Of a DNA stretch of 60,000 bases, positions 20,431 to 32,179 are shown in pieces. The DNA is from Cryptomeria japonica (taxonomy: Eukaryota; Streptophyta; Pinopsida; Cupressales; Cupressaceae). The stretch is taken from the NCBI RefSeq assembly GCF_030272615.1, contig NC_081406.1:259957386-260017385 (forward strand), written 5' to 3'. A model generated the notes under the pieces. That model saw nothing but the letters and a program-made list of their open reading frames with translations, was not told the origin of the DNA and made no database searches. Each line of letters starts with the position of its first letter. Within the stretch, counting starts at the first letter, position 1. A program made the translations under genes and the position numbers.

Positions 20431-21300
20431 CAAGACTTGTTGAAGAAGTTCAAAGGCATAGTGAGTGATGGACAACCAACCACCTTACCTCCAAAAAGAA
20501 CCATAAGCCATCAAATAGACTTCATTCCCGGAGAATCCTTACCTAACAAGGCAGCTTACAAAATGATTCCCCAACAAAATGTTGAGATTTCCAAGAAAAT
20601 CCAAGAGCTTTTAGACCAAGGCCTAATTAGGAAAATCATTAGCCCTTGTGTTGTCCCTACCATGTTAGCTCCAAAGAAAGGTGGTACTTGGAGATTGTGT
20701 ATTGATTCTAGAGCTATAAATAGGATCACCATCAGATATAGGTTTCAAATTCCTATAATAGAATACCTAATGGATTGTTTAGGGGAAGACAAGTACTTTA
20801 ACAAGATTGACCTTAAAAGTGGATACCACCAAATTAGGATTAAGGAGGGTGATGAGTGGAAAACTGCATTTAAGACTACAAAGGGTCTTTATGAATGGCT
20901 TGTAATGCCATTTGGCTTATCGAATTCTCCAAACACCTTCATGAGACTCATGCATGAGGTGATGAAGGACTTCATAGGTAAATTTGTGGTGGTATATCTA
21001 GATGATATTCTCATTTCCAGTAAGGATGGGGCATATCATATTATTCATTTGCAAAATGTGCTACAAAGATCGTATGATGAAAAACTAACCATGAACTTGG
21101 ACAAGTGTGAATTTGTTAAGAAGGAGTTGGATTACCTTGGGTTTGTGTTGTCTTAAGGAAACCTCAAGATGGATCCCAGCAAGGTTGAAGCCATAGTAAA
21201 TTGGCCTACTCCTAAGTCAACAATAGAGGTGAGAAGCTTCCATGAACTAGCTCAGTACTACAGGAAGTTCATTAGGCAATTCAGTGCTATATGTGGACCA
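20431..21300 (+). pseudogene. Reverse transcriptase of element C
   Basis: It contains the standard Ty3 blocks LLDQGLIRKIISPCVVP, GTWRLCIDSRAINRITI, FNKIDLKSGYHQIRIKEGDE, WLVMPFGLSNSPNTFMRLM and VVVYLDDILISS (catalytic Asp pair). The thumb/link continues with LDYLGFVLS, then TAA 21154-21156 and [20 protein letters not shown]. Sequence is open from 19651 to this stop. The stop most simply comes from a CAA codon. RT copies element RNA using the primer site at 18617. Confidence 0.95.
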
Positions 21301-21795
21301 ATGTTAGATACCATTAGAGGTGGAATGAAGGCAAAGTTTCAGTGGAGTGAACAAGAAAATAGAGGTTTTGAAACCTTGAAGGAGAAGATAGCTACTCAAC
21401 CAGTGTTGGTATTGCCTAGTTTTGAGAAACTTTTCATAGTGGAATGTGATGCAAGCAATGTTGCAGTAGGTGTTGTCCTAAGCCAAGAAGAAAGACCATT
21501 AGCTTTCCATAGTAAGAATCTAAGTGATGCAAAGAGGAATTACTCCTCTTATGACTTGGAATTATATGCTTTAGTGTAGGCTTTGAGGAAGTGGAGACAC
21601 TATCTCCTTCCTAAAGAATTTGTAGTCTATACAGACAACCAAGCATTGAGCTTTCTAAACTCACAAGACAAGCTCAGTCATAAACACATGAAATGGGTGG
21701 AGTACATGAAAGCCTACACATTCACAATCAAGCACAAGAAAGGACAGTTAAATTGGGTTGCTGATGCATTAAGCAGGAGACTTTTGACAGTCTAG
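21301..21795 (+). pseudogene. RNase H of element C
   Basis: [19 protein letters not shown] carries the first catalytic Asp (CDAS), ending with YDLELYALV where Glu is the second acid. Then TAG 21577-21579 (CAG expected), followed by ALRKWRHYLLPKEFVVYTDN, whose Asp in YTDN is the third acid. The end is TIKHKKGQLNWVADALSRR, then TAG 21793-21795. All three acids are retained, in contrast to the first RNase H of A and D. Confidence 0.92.
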
Positions 21796-23100
21796 GAAAT
21801 CCAATTGAGGAGCATAGGAGTTGACAGTTTTAGAGACCTATACCCAGAGGATGAAGATTTCTCAAATGCCTACAAGGTATGTAAGGAGTATCAAAATCAC
21901 TTCCATAGTGAGTATTCTAAATTTACTTTACAAGATGGACTATTGTTTAGAGGTGGGCATCTTTGTGTGCCTATAGGCTCAATGAGAGAAAATCTCATAC
22001 AAGAAAAGCATAATGACAACCTTAGTGGTCATTTTGGAGTCAATAAGACTCAAGAGTTGGTTCAAAGGTATTACTATTGGCCTAGGATGAATCAAGATGT
22101 GAAAAAGTATGTGGAGACTTGCATAGCTTTCCAAAAGGCCAAGGGTACTTCTTCAAATGCCAGTTTATACCAACCTCTTCCCATACTAGATAGACCTTGG
22201 GAGTGCATTAGTATGAACTTTGTAGTAGGTTTACCAAGGACAAAGTAGGGATTTGACAACATTTATGTCATTGTGGATAGATTTGGTAAGATGGCCCACT
22301 TTGTACCTTGCAAGACTACTCATGATGCATGCCAAATAGCTCATTTGTTCTTCAAAGAAGTGATAAGGATACATGGTTTACCCATGAGCATTGTTTCAGA
22401 TAGGGACTCAAAGTTCATGAGTCATTTTTGGAAGACACTTTGGGAAAAGCTTGGCACCAACCTATCTTTTGAATCAACCTACCATCCTCAAATAGATGGG
22501 CAGACTAAAGTGGTGAATAGGAGTTTGGAGAACTTATTGAGGCCCCTTACCAAAGATTATGGTCAGACATGGGATCAAGTGCTTTCACAAGCTGAATATG
22601 CTTATAATGACACAATAAATAGGAACATCGGCAAGAGCCCTTTTGAAGTGGTCTATGGTGTTCACCCAAGGGGTATTTTGGAGTTGAGAGACTTGGGTAG
22701 TGCAGAAAAAAGAAGTGGATATGCAAAAGACTTTTCTCAATCAATGAAGGAAGTACATGAATTAGTCAAGCAAGCCTTGATGGAGAACACAAGCAAAATC
22801 AAGCACAAAGTTGATGAAAGAAGGAAGAACCTCCAATTTCAAGTGGGAGATCTTGTCATGGTGCACCTAAACAAAGAAAGGCTACAACAAGGAGTGCCTA
22901 ACAAGTTGCAAATGAGAATGTTGGGTCCATGTGCCATTCTAGCCAAGTATGGAGAAAATGCATACAAGGTGGACCTACCTAGTGACATAGGATTGGTGCT
23001 GGTTTTCAACATAGCAGACTTAGTTGCCTACAAAGGACCAATTAAAGGTTCATATTGTAGTCACTTAGAGCTATCAGATGATGTGAACAACCTTCAACTA
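21796..23100 (+). pseudogene. Integrase of element C
   Basis: Zinc domain: KHNDNLSGHFGVNKTQELV supplies both His and ETCIAFQKAKG the Cys pair, but the second Cys is Phe (C-x2-F). Core: YVIVDRFGKMAHFVPC (first Asp), SIVSDRDSKFMSHFWK (second Asp), STYHPQIDGQTKVVNRSLE (Glu). TAG 22246-22248 sits between zinc domain and core, where QGFDNI would be expected. After the core comes a GPY-type module (MLGPCAILAKYGENAYKVDL). The region is otherwise frameshift-free. Confidence 0.92.
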
Positions 23101-23292
23101 CTAGCCAAACCAAATCCAAAGGCTAAGAAGGTCTTGAGTTCAAGGATCGCCAAGAAGATAAGGCATCAAATCTATTGGGAGCACCGAATCAAATGATAGG
23201 GTATGGATGATGTTGAAGCTACATGGGTGCTTGAGGTAGAGTTTAAGAAGCTAGGAATTGATCGAAATCTGGTTCCCAAGGAGGTGACTTAG
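23101..23292 (+). pseudogene. Chromodomain-like C-terminus of integrase, two stop codons inside (element C)
   Basis: In frame after integrase the text reads VLSSRIAKKIRHQIYWEHRI, K, then TGA TAG (23194-23199), then GMDDVEATWVLEVEFKKLG and TAG at 23290-23292. The order aromatic-x-x-x-I-K-[W]-x-G-x-x-x-x-E-A-T-W is the chromodomain signature of chromoviruses, which guides integration to chromatin (established knowledge). The stops replace the expected Trp and the next codon, so the key aromatic is lost. The call depends on the downstream EATW block remaining in frame. Confidence 0.8.
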
Positions 23293-23305
23293 TTTTCTTT
23301 TGTTT

Positions 23306-23312
23306 GGGAGAA
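23306..23312 (+). promoter_or_regulatory. Polypurine tract of element C
   Basis: GGGAGAA directly abuts the 3' LTR (TGGTGTAAGAGC at 23313), the expected plus-strand primer position. Confidence 0.8.
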
Positions 23313-24951
23313 TGGTGTAAGAGCACCTAGGACTTAGGCTATTAGTCTTTTCTCAATTTTGGCTTGTACTGACCTTAGCCAAGTCATATTCTTAATAAGA
23401 ACTCCAAGAGGGTCCAAGAGTGAGTGTGATGAGTAAAATGTAGGCCTAGATTGAGTTAGTTCTTCTTAGGTTTGTATTTTGTGCATAAGTAGTGGTTTGA
23501 GTAGGAAATTGACCTTCTTGATGGTCAAAAGTGGTAAAACTTGGTGTAAGCATTAGGGAGGGTTAAAATAGTCTTAGGAATGCTTGAAAAGTCATGAGTA
23601 ATAACTTATAATAGGTTTCATAGTTTAGAAAAGAAAAAAGTGCAAAAAGTGCAAAGTTGCAAAAAGTTGTCGTGACAACTTTTGAAAGTTGTCATGACAA
23701 TTTTTGTCCTAAATTGCTTAGCAATGGAGTTAGGGATTGCCCAAAACCATATAATTCCCCCACACATGGGGAATAATATTAAAACCTTATCTTTCATGAT
23801 TACCAAGATTGGAGTTTTGTTTTTGTAAGATCAACAATCTGAAACTACTTATTTTCAGATTGTTTGACATCATTTTGGCTTATTTTGCTCATATTGTGAA
23901 TAAAAATGGATCAAATCCATTCCAGTAATGGATTGAGTTTCTTTGGTGTGTTTTAGAGTTATATATTTCATTTAAAGCTTTGAAGTTACGTTGTATTAGT
24001 GTTTTCATTGCTTTGTTTGCAAACAGACAGTTTTGGCTTATAAATAACACTTTTGGTATAAAATGGTTGCCCCATGAAATCCCTCTGTGCTACCATCACA
24101 GCCTATTGGGACATGGAATTAAACCACTTTTAAATTGTACATATGCAGGGAAAAGTTCTGAAGATGAATTTTGATATGACTATCACCTTGTTCTAGGCGA
24201 GTCCAGGAGCAACCCAACTAGAGGAGACAGGGTGAATTTGGAGTGTAAAGTGCAGGGGTGAATGAAAAACCACAATATAACCTTTTGGAGGGGTCCATGA
24301 AGTTCATAAAAAGTTTTAAATTCAAGGAGAAGCCTTGAAAAGACCATTTGATGGCCACACACAAACTTGACCAGTCACTGCCGGTTAGAAGGCCTAGAAA
24401 CCCTTCAAAACCCTCATTTTTGGGTTAGGGCATTATATGGTGGGTTGAGAAACCAAAACCACCTAGATCACTTGGTGATAGGTGTATCATTGAATAATAT
24501 AAAACCTTGTTGTAGGGTCTTTTGGACCATTTTCCTCTAAGCCCTATAAAATCAGATTTTGGAGGCCTAATAGGGCTCATTTCCTTGTAGCCCTTTTCTA
24601 GGCAAAATGGTGAAATCGGTAAGAAAGCTAATGGATGCAAACCTTGGAGCCAAAAGTTATTAAAATAATGTTATAAGTCACCTCCACACCTCTGCATCAA
24701 CTCACAATAGTAGGAGGTCAAATTGACAAGTTGAAGCCAAGACAACCATAATGAGCACATGGGAAACATTGTGAATTGGTAAGGTTCCTAGTTAAACACT
24801 TGAAGCAAATACCTTGAGATTGACAAGAACCAAGCCCTAGAAGATATGTGTAAGGAATTGGAGGTCTTAGAGCATAGCTAGACCTAGAGAGTTGGTGGAA
24901 ATGAGCAACAACAACTAGGTGAAGTGTGAGCAAGCTAGGTGAATCCCATCA
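23313..24951 (+). repeat. 3' LTR of element C
   Basis: From TGGTGTAAGAGCACC to ATCCCATCA. It mirrors 17009-18613, with an extra piece of about 20 bases near 24916-24940 and a TATA box at 24498-24504. Confidence 0.92.
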
Positions 24952-24956
24952 TATTG
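24952..24956. repeat. Target-site duplication of element C, right copy
   Basis: TATTG, identical to 17004-17008. Confidence 0.9.
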
Positions 24957-26030
24957 AAAAAGAGAAAGAATACAATTTATAAAAGGATCAACTTGCTTAT
25001 CAAGCTCATCTTCATCAAAAACAAATAAAAACACAAAGAAGGCAACTTGAAAATAGTCTTTCTAAGAAAATTAGTACTAGAGAAGAATATATTGAACAAT
25101 TGGCAACTAGGGAATAGAAAATTATACAAGACATTGAACCAACCTCCCAAAACCTCATTCCAATATTTTTAGCTTTAAGGTCCTCATCCCTTGCAAGTAC
25201 ATGTACCTATGCAAACACAATATATTATCCATATATAGCAATCCTCTCAAAATACTTACCTTCATCAAGGGATTAAAAAAACTCCTTGGTTTCCCTTGCA
25301 AAAACCTTCATTGGTTCAAATCTCGTATCCAAATACTATTTCAATCTTCAAGGGCGGACCTATCATCTAGCGAGCTAATTAATTTGATTAAAAATAGGGA
25401 GATGTGCCTTATTGTTTGTGAGCACTCACATGTCATTAAAGATGAAAATAAAACCTATTACAAGAAAAAAGATCAACAAAATTAATTGTGGCAATAGAAG
25501 AATGAATAAAATGAGTTGGAACAACAAGTGGGTAATGATATAAATGAAGAGTTGATGTTCTTGTTTGGTGGGCTTACTTATTTTGTTGATAATGATGAAG
25601 AGAGAACTCACACCCATGTCAATATATGACTCAAAGAAACAACAATCTAGTTTGATGAGTTGGAATGAGGGTGATTTTTGTGATGTTGGGCAATATGTTT
25701 TCCTATTTGATAATGTGGCCAATGAAAATCCCAAGCCTAGGGATCTTGGCAATATCTTGGATGAATAAGGATGTGTATTCAATAGAGATGAATTATATTC
25801 ATTAGCTTGTGGAGTTGATTACTCAGAACATAAGTCAATAAGTTATTGTAATGGTGAAGATTTTTTTTTCTTGTTTAATGACTTGCCTTCTTTTATTCCA
25901 TTTTCAAAGTTTGAGGATATTAATTATGTTTCTATGCATGAGAATAACATGTATGTTGTTGTTGATGATGATAAAATCATTTTGGATAGCATGGATAAGG
26001 TATGTGTATGTGGAAGATGGATTTTGCAAT
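24957..26030 (+). pseudogene. Unassigned gag-like relic with coiled coil and knuckle-like motif, split by C
   Basis: This continues the frame begun at 16999. An early basic/Gln-rich helix (LAYQAHLHQKQIKTQRRQLE, then KKISTREEYIEQLATRE) looks like a gag N-terminal coiled coil. Stops fall mostly where Gln codons would fit. Around 25405 a C-x3-C-x3-H pattern (CLIVCEHSH) followed by KTYYKKKDQQN resembles a degraded zinc knuckle. From 25674 another open stretch QYVFLFDNVANENPKPRDLG, one stop at 25766-25768, then GCVFNRDELYSLACGVDYSE and FFFLFNDLPSFIPFSKFEDI runs to 26030. The last part is unlike any family I know. It may be the gag of a non-autonomous element or a captured sequence. Confidence 0.45.
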
Positions 26031-26879
26031 AGGCCTAAAGATATTACATCCAATCGCTAACAAGGGAAAGGAATTAAAGTAGATAGACAACTTGAGGAAT
26101 TCATTTCTTCATTTGAATTGTCTCATAAATCCAAGGTTTGTGATAATAAGACATGCATCAACACATGTAACTATGAGGTATTTTGGTTTCCACTATCTTT
26201 GAATATAACAAGAATAAATATGAGGTCTTCATTCAAGATGAAGATGTGAAGTTTTACATTAGAGATAATATGCCTAAACTTTAATGTTTCAATTGGAACT
26301 ATATACCAATTAAATTAATAATGTTGAAAATCAACAAATGTTTCAAGAAAGTAATTTTGTTGTTTCTCAAATTAATAGTATGTAGTTTCAAATTTTATGT
26401 TTGATGTGTAGATCAACAAACATGTATGGCATATATTGTATCACTGTGTGAGCTAGAGACTTTCTTTTTCAATTTTATCTCATGTCATTAAGAGGTCATC
26501 TATTATAGCAGTTACATGCTTGTGGGTGGGAAAGGTGTATTTTCCTCTACAAACTATGTTTGTTTTGTTGCTAATCTACTTCTAAAAAAAATATCTTTGT
26601 TGTTGTATGCATGCATTATGCATCATTAAATTAATTTGGCACTTATGTTTTGTGGCGACTCTATAGTGACAAAGTTTATAGTGAGGTAATCCTTCACTAT
26701 ATAGGTAACATATGTGACTCGATGCATGTATAAAAAAGAGCTTTCATGGTGATAGTCAAGAATTAAAGGCAGCTAGATCAATTAATTCAAAATATTTATC
26801 TTTAACTAAGGTACGATATGACAACCAACATCCATGTTTGTAGATCTTTGTATATATTAGTCTAGTTTTTTTTTTTAAT
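26031..26879. other. Boundary region between two opposed relics
   Basis: Low-information AT-rich sequence between the plus-strand relic and the minus-strand gag of F. A GTGGCGACTCTATAGTG string at 26654 recalls UTR sequence of some long Ty3 elements, but no LTR edge could be fixed. An eleven-base T run at 26867-26877 marks the left limit of readable F gag. Confidence 0.35.
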
Positions 26880-27833
26880 GATGTGTTCTTGCATACTCTT
26901 CGTAACAACATAGGATGAAGGTGGTTCTTACAAGTAATTGAATCGTGGCTGCAAGACGATAGGTTGTGAAGTCTCTTATAGTCGATATTGAGGTGCACTG
27001 ACAACTTGTGGCATGGATTGCATAGGTGGGGGCATGGATGATGTTGGCACTACATAATGCATGCTCTTGATCATAGCCTGTGTGATAGGTGGTGGCAGAT
27101 AGCTAGGCATGCTGGTGGTCCAAGCCAAACCTTGTGGGGATGGTAAGGTCAAGGATCGTGTGACTGGATTGACAAAAGGTGTAACATGAACCGCACTAGA
27201 AATCATGGGCATTTATGTCATCATGGGCATCAAAGATATAAGTTGTGTGAATGGTGTAGTCATGGGTGCGGTGTGAATAACTCTCCTCGAAGATGGTAGT
27301 GGTGTGAACCATGTCGAGTTGGTATAAAAGGGTTGATAATGCCTTCCCAATGTACCCAAAGGTGGTAGTCCCATTGATACAAATTGGGTACTCTATGGTG
27401 GTAGCAATATTGACGTTTGAACTTGTTGTTGAATTGAAAATGATAATGGGGATTCCTGGGGAGGTACTTTCTCTTGAGGAGGTTTCAATGGACTAGTAAT
27501 CATAGGTGTATCGAGTGATGCAAAAGTCATTCCTTGGGCAACCATATTTGCAATTATGAGGTTCTTGTGACTTTCAATGATTTTGTCCACCATTTAAGCA
27601 TTATCTAGATTTGAGAGGAACTGATCAATGAGAATTACTTGGACATCTATCTCATCAGGTTGATTAACCATAGTTTTATCAAAGACAATCAGATTAAGAG
27701 GATCATAACTAATAGGAATGCCTTCTGACATAATGGGATTGACATCCAAACCAGGATTCAATTATGAGCTGGAAAATCCTACTCCAAATTGAGTGAATTG
27801 TTGTTCCATTACTTGTATAGATTGGGACCGCAT
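26880..27833 (-). pseudogene. Gag N-terminal region of element F
   Basis: A single minus-strand frame from ATG 27831-27833 (MRSQSIQVMEQQFTQFGVGF) with stops near 27776, at 27594-27596, near 27390 and at 26973-26975, but no frameshift. It is Pro/Met/Gln-rich (MITSPLKPPQEKVPPQESP, then SYLPPPITQAMIKSMHYVVP), comparable in style to the variable N-terminal part of gag in E (34674-35801). The conserved gag core would come next, but the text fades at the T run near 26870. Identification is by position behind a leader and by composition, so moderate. Confidence 0.5.
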
Positions 27834-28106
27834 GGTGACAAGCATGAACTGTGGAATGAAAAGATGTGATGATGGAAAAGTAACGCTAAATTCAAGGATT
27901 GGATTGATTGACTGATTTAATCAAATTAATGAAATGATTGATGAAACATGAGTAATGAATGAACCATAGGTGGATTGATTGGGATATTGACACTCAAATT
28001 ACAATTGGATGAACTCTAAATAGAGAAATACGACATTGAATTTACTCAATAGGATACACTCAAGCAACAAGATAGATCAATGTGAACCAAACCTCTAGCT
28101 TGAGAT
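27834..28106 (-). other. Leader segment of F next to gag
   Basis: Non-coding, rich in GATTGATTGA-like runs. Interrupted on the right by E; the bases GAGAT (28102-28106) form the left side of the E target duplication. Confidence 0.5.
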
Positions 28107-29246
28107 TTTAGTGGAGGAAATTTTTTATCTCAAAGATGATAAACCCAAGAGGACAAACTAATCCTCCAATACCTCACTTATACTGGCGCTAAGGGTGAGC
28201 CATGGGATGAAAACAACAAACTAAGCTAACAAACTACAAACAAGACTCCTAGATGACTATGTTGAGTCTTTATCCTTGGGACGAGGGCGTGAAGTTGGGA
28301 CACCAGCGCAGTGCGCTATCATCCTATATGGACGAGACACAGAAGTCATACGGAAATGATAAAACAACTAAACTGACTGACTAGATAGTATGAAAAATGA
28401 AATAAACAAAATATTGCAGAATGCAAAATGAAAGAGTAAGATAAGTGAGGATAATAAAAAATCACAGTTGGTCCACGATAAAAGCCTCCCACAAGATGAT
28501 AGATTTTCCACCACTGCAAGCCTATACACAAGCAAGAAGGGAAAATGTTGGGATTGTGTTTTGGAGTCTCCCTAAGTCAGACCCCCATTTTGGTGTTTTC
28601 ACCCCCATGAACAACCTAGAGAATAGCCATGGGAAAGAGAAAATGATAGAGATAAAATGATAAAAACAATATAGATATGATAATAGATTCGAAGTAAAGA
28701 AATGAAAACATGTAAATAAATCGAATATAGGTGAGTAAACTCCCCTTCTATGATTTGTGAAGATGACACTATGAGTCGTTCGAGAGACTACAACAATGGT
28801 GGACTATAGAGTGTTGGAAAATTTGTGAATGTTGCTCAATAAGATCACCAAGAACTCCAACCTACAAGAAGTGATCTCAAAATGCCAAAAGATCCAACAT
28901 ATGTCATCAAATGGGAGAGATATGGGCCCTGGACCAAAAAACAATGTTGATGCACGCATGCAAGGGCGTTATGATTCCTTCCAGGCATAGGCATAATTCT
29001 CGAATGTTCACCTATGAACTATCAAATTTCCAAGACGTCTTCACGTCGCACGGACGTCTCCACACAGCGCTATCTATAGTTTCAAAGGTGAAAGGTCGAC
29101 AGAGTTGGTGAAATATCATTTTGAAGCTGACAAAGTGATCCCGAGTGGACAAAGGGATAAAGATGATGGTACACGACCTCTGATGACGTGGAGGAAAGTG
29201 CCATTTGTTGTGATGAATTATGCTAAGTGTAATTTTTTATATTACA
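28107..29246 (-). repeat. 3' LTR of element E
   Basis: The direct repeat of 36026-37182 starts (plus) TTTAGTGGAGG, where the other LTR has TGTAGTGG, and ends ATATTACA. Shared landmarks are the CTCAAAGATGATAAACCCAAG block, GAGTCTTTATCCTTGGGAC and TTGTGAAGATGACACTATG. No coding function seen. Confidence 0.9.
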
Positions 29247-29258
29247 TTTTGCCCCCAG
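29247..29258 (-). promoter_or_regulatory. Polypurine tract of element E
   Basis: The minus strand CTGGGGGCAAAA lies directly against the LTR start TGTAATAT. Confidence 0.8.
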
Positions 29259-31265
29259 TTTAGCGAGCATGTCTTTGCTGAGAGATGTGAAGCTAAAGTA
29301 GAGGAAGATAAAGGAAGAGTTGCAATAAGGAGGTGGAATTTCATTGATCAGATGAGGTTGCCCCCAACAAGAATTTTGAAATAGATATTGCTAGCCGATA
29401 CATCACAAACATGCTAGCTGCAAACTAACATGTCAAATGATAAGATAAAGGATAGATTTAAGATAGATGATAGATAAGATAGCATAATAGAAATGAATCT
29501 CACTTTGGAGGAAATCCCCCTATTACGAAAAGATACAATTTAAGTGGTCGTTGTGATGTGAGATACGCCAGTATGGATAGGAAAAATGTGTTATGCTAGA
29601 TAGTCATATGATAGGGTGAGATTGCACCAACATGGGTAGCGATATGCTAGATAGCCATGTGATAAGGCGATTATTCATGCTAGTATGGATAACCATACGA
29701 TAGGGTGAGATTTTGGCGGCATGGGTAGCGATACGCTAGATAGCCATGTGACTGGGTGAGATTAAAGATAGATTTGATAAGTAGCAGATTGGCCCCTACA
29801 AGGGAAAACATAAAAAAAAGAGAAAAAGATCAAATGGTTTGGCCCCCATATAGGAAAAAATATCAAGTGGTTTGACCCCCACCTAGGAAAGCATGAAAAA
29901 ATGACCGGTCAAAAAAACAAATACAAAAGGGTAAATGACAAATGTAGATTATGAAGAAATGCAAATATGATGGACCCCCCATTAGAGTGATATGCATGTT
30001 ATTCTAAGGAGAAGAGTAGTTGTGGCATGTCAACATAGTGAGATGTTTCCGTGGAATGCCACCAGTAGGTGGTGGCACATAAATGTCTACAACATCGATG
30101 ATGAATGCAAGAGGACAAGGGGATCGAATAGTTTGGCATCAGAACCCATATCACTAAGAAAAGACATATAATATAACTACGAGATGGGTATATCGTCATA
30201 GCACCAAAGTTAAAAAAAATTGAAGAAGAGCACATGAATACAAAGATAAAATTAAAAAATCAGGTCAATATGGAAGAAGGCCCAAAATACCCCCAACGCA
30301 TTGCATCATGCCCAAATATCAAAAAAGCAAGATACGACAGATAGAAGAAGTAGAGAGACAAATAGAAGAAGATATAAAAATAGAAAATCTCCCATATCCG
30401 AGCACCTATGGGTAACACGGGTCCTCCAAAAGAGCACAAAAGATAAAGATAGTTAACCTCTCATATCCAAGTACCTACGGAGTAACCTGGGTCCTCCAAG
30501 AGGCAAAAGACCTATAAAATAAGCACAGGGGAACACAATCAGGCATACACACAAAAAAGATGGAGGTAAAGGATAAATATCCTAAAGGTCGACCCATAGG
30601 AGATCATCATCCTCCCAATCTATATTATAGGGAGAAGGGGTTCAAGCTCAAAGAGGGACCACCACAAGAGCTTCACCAGGCACCTCACTAGCAGCAAGGG
30701 AAAGGAATGAAGCAAGGGTAACATCTGCATCCATAGTCTCAAAGGAGGCAAGGGTCAACGACCATGTGAAGATCGTAGACAAGGCTAGGATTTCCTCCAA
30801 GGAGTGGTACAAGCAAGTCTCCATAGAGGAAGCAGGTGACTAAATTAGAGAAGATGAAATAACAACAAGACTATCAGCCTCTGTGAGAGGGGTAGTGACA
30901 AACTCAGGAGAAGTTGTAGCCTTCTCAATCATGCACATAGAGATAGGCAAAGCAACAAGCACTAAAACAAGAAGATAAAAGGATGAGGAACATACCTACA
31001 AGGGTTTTAGCTGTCTAAACTCTATAACAAGGCCCTGCTCAATCTTGCACTTGGGTCGAAGAAGAGAAGCAAGTCTCCTATTGATTGTAGTAGGTTAGAG
31101 GACCCCAGGAAAACTCTGATGCTGGAATGGCTATGAAATAAGGGGAGCAGACAAAGTTGCACTTGACGCCACCTGCATATGCAGCATATCAATGGGTCGA
31201 GACAATGGAGGTACGTTTGAAAAGGAGGTGATGAGGGGTGGATCCAATTAAGGAGCAATCAAAAC
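29259..31265 (-). other. Region of E between PPT and coding trail, no pol found
   Basis: In an autonomous element RT and integrase would be expected here. I find none of their motifs (YxDD, HHCC, DDE) on either strand. Instead there are repeated GGCCCCC / GACCCCC strings (29350-29880), the array at 29560-29770, and a two-copy block CTATGGGTAACACGGGTCC / CTACGGAGTAACCTGGGTCC (about 30410 and 30480). Confidence 0.6.
29560..29770. repeat. Tandem repeat in E
   Basis: About three degenerate copies of a unit near 60-70 bases with ATGGGTAGCGATA, GCTAGATAGCCATGTGAT and GGGTGAGATT. Confidence 0.8.
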
Positions 31266-32179
31266 CTACACCCACTTAGGGGGAGGCTCATCAACAAGCC
31301 CCAAAGAAGTGGGAAGTGAAACCAAAGATGATGTAGAAACAAGAGCAGTAGAAAAAATAAGATCTGATGCAATAGAATTGGGTGTTGAAGATGCACCAAA
31401 AAATTTCAAGGCAACCTTGCGCTCATGAGCCATGGCCCGTTGATAACGCTTATGCTCACGCGCACACTGATTATGATGAAGATTAGGGCCACCAATTGAA
31501 GCCTGAGAAGACTTAGGAGCATCATGCTCCATAAGAGAGGCCTTTGGAACCATGTCAGGGATAGGAGAAGGCCCAACCAATGGAACAAGAGGTGCATTCG
31601 AGATAGGTACTACATTCATAGTAGCAGGCGCCCTACCTCACTTCACTCAAGGAGCAGTGGGAAGAATTGAGGGTGTCGATGCGGGTTGTGAAACTGGAAC
31701 AAGCGGTGATGAATGAACATGAGAAGAATGCCTCCCTCGTTCGTATTGAGAGGGCCAAGGGATATTGACCATGATCGAGAGCTCAAAGGGAGGGCGCACC
31801 ACGGACTTTGACAATGTGGTTTCCTTTCCACTTGTTTGTGTTGGGTCCAGTTGCAAGAACAAAAGAAACCACTGAAGGTTGAGCAGTCTGGGGCGGATAG
31901 GAAGGTCTATTGAGAGGGACACACGTAGCCTCAATTCCTAATGATGAAGGGACATGAGGCACCACCCACTCCAAGACATGAATAGATGGAGTAGAGGTTG
32001 ATGCAGGAAGAGGCAACAAATAGATAGGCTGAGTTGACTTAGGAGCCAACTCCCCCATCTTATACTAGTAATAAGCGTGATACATTAGATCACCATGAGC
32101 AAGCATGGGTCCCATTGGAGTAGGCCAAAAATGATCTAGTGAAAAATCCCCACGGGTTACTAGGGGTCGATATCTAGTA
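31266..32179 (-). pseudogene. Ser/Pro-rich trail after protease in E
   Basis: Two minus-strand open stretches, 31783-32058 (PAPKS-type text: TQPIYLLPLPASTSTPSIHV) and 31266-31619 (PLVGPSPIPDMVPKASLMEH, then a basic CAREHKRYQRAMAHERKVAL). They are in different frames. Position and composition match the PR-RT linker of A, so this may be the remnant of that linker after loss of RT and integrase. No domain recognised. Confidence 0.4.

Larger units (their letters stand above)
17009..24951 (+). mobile_element. Complete Ty3/Gypsy chromovirus C
   Basis: 7.9 kb with two LTRs of about 1.6 kb, a tRNA-Met-like primer site, one gag-pol frame, a chromodomain-like C-terminus, a polypurine tract and perfect 5-bp target duplications. 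Gag-pol is one frame from 18688 to 23292 with about ten in-frame stops but no frameshift that I could find. The LTRs differ at roughly a tenth of sites over their first 110 bases, so the insertion is not recent. Confidence 0.95.

Noticed and set aside
27311-27496. Plus-strand 61-codon frame as a gene
   Set aside because: Antisense to the continuous minus-strand gag frame of F.
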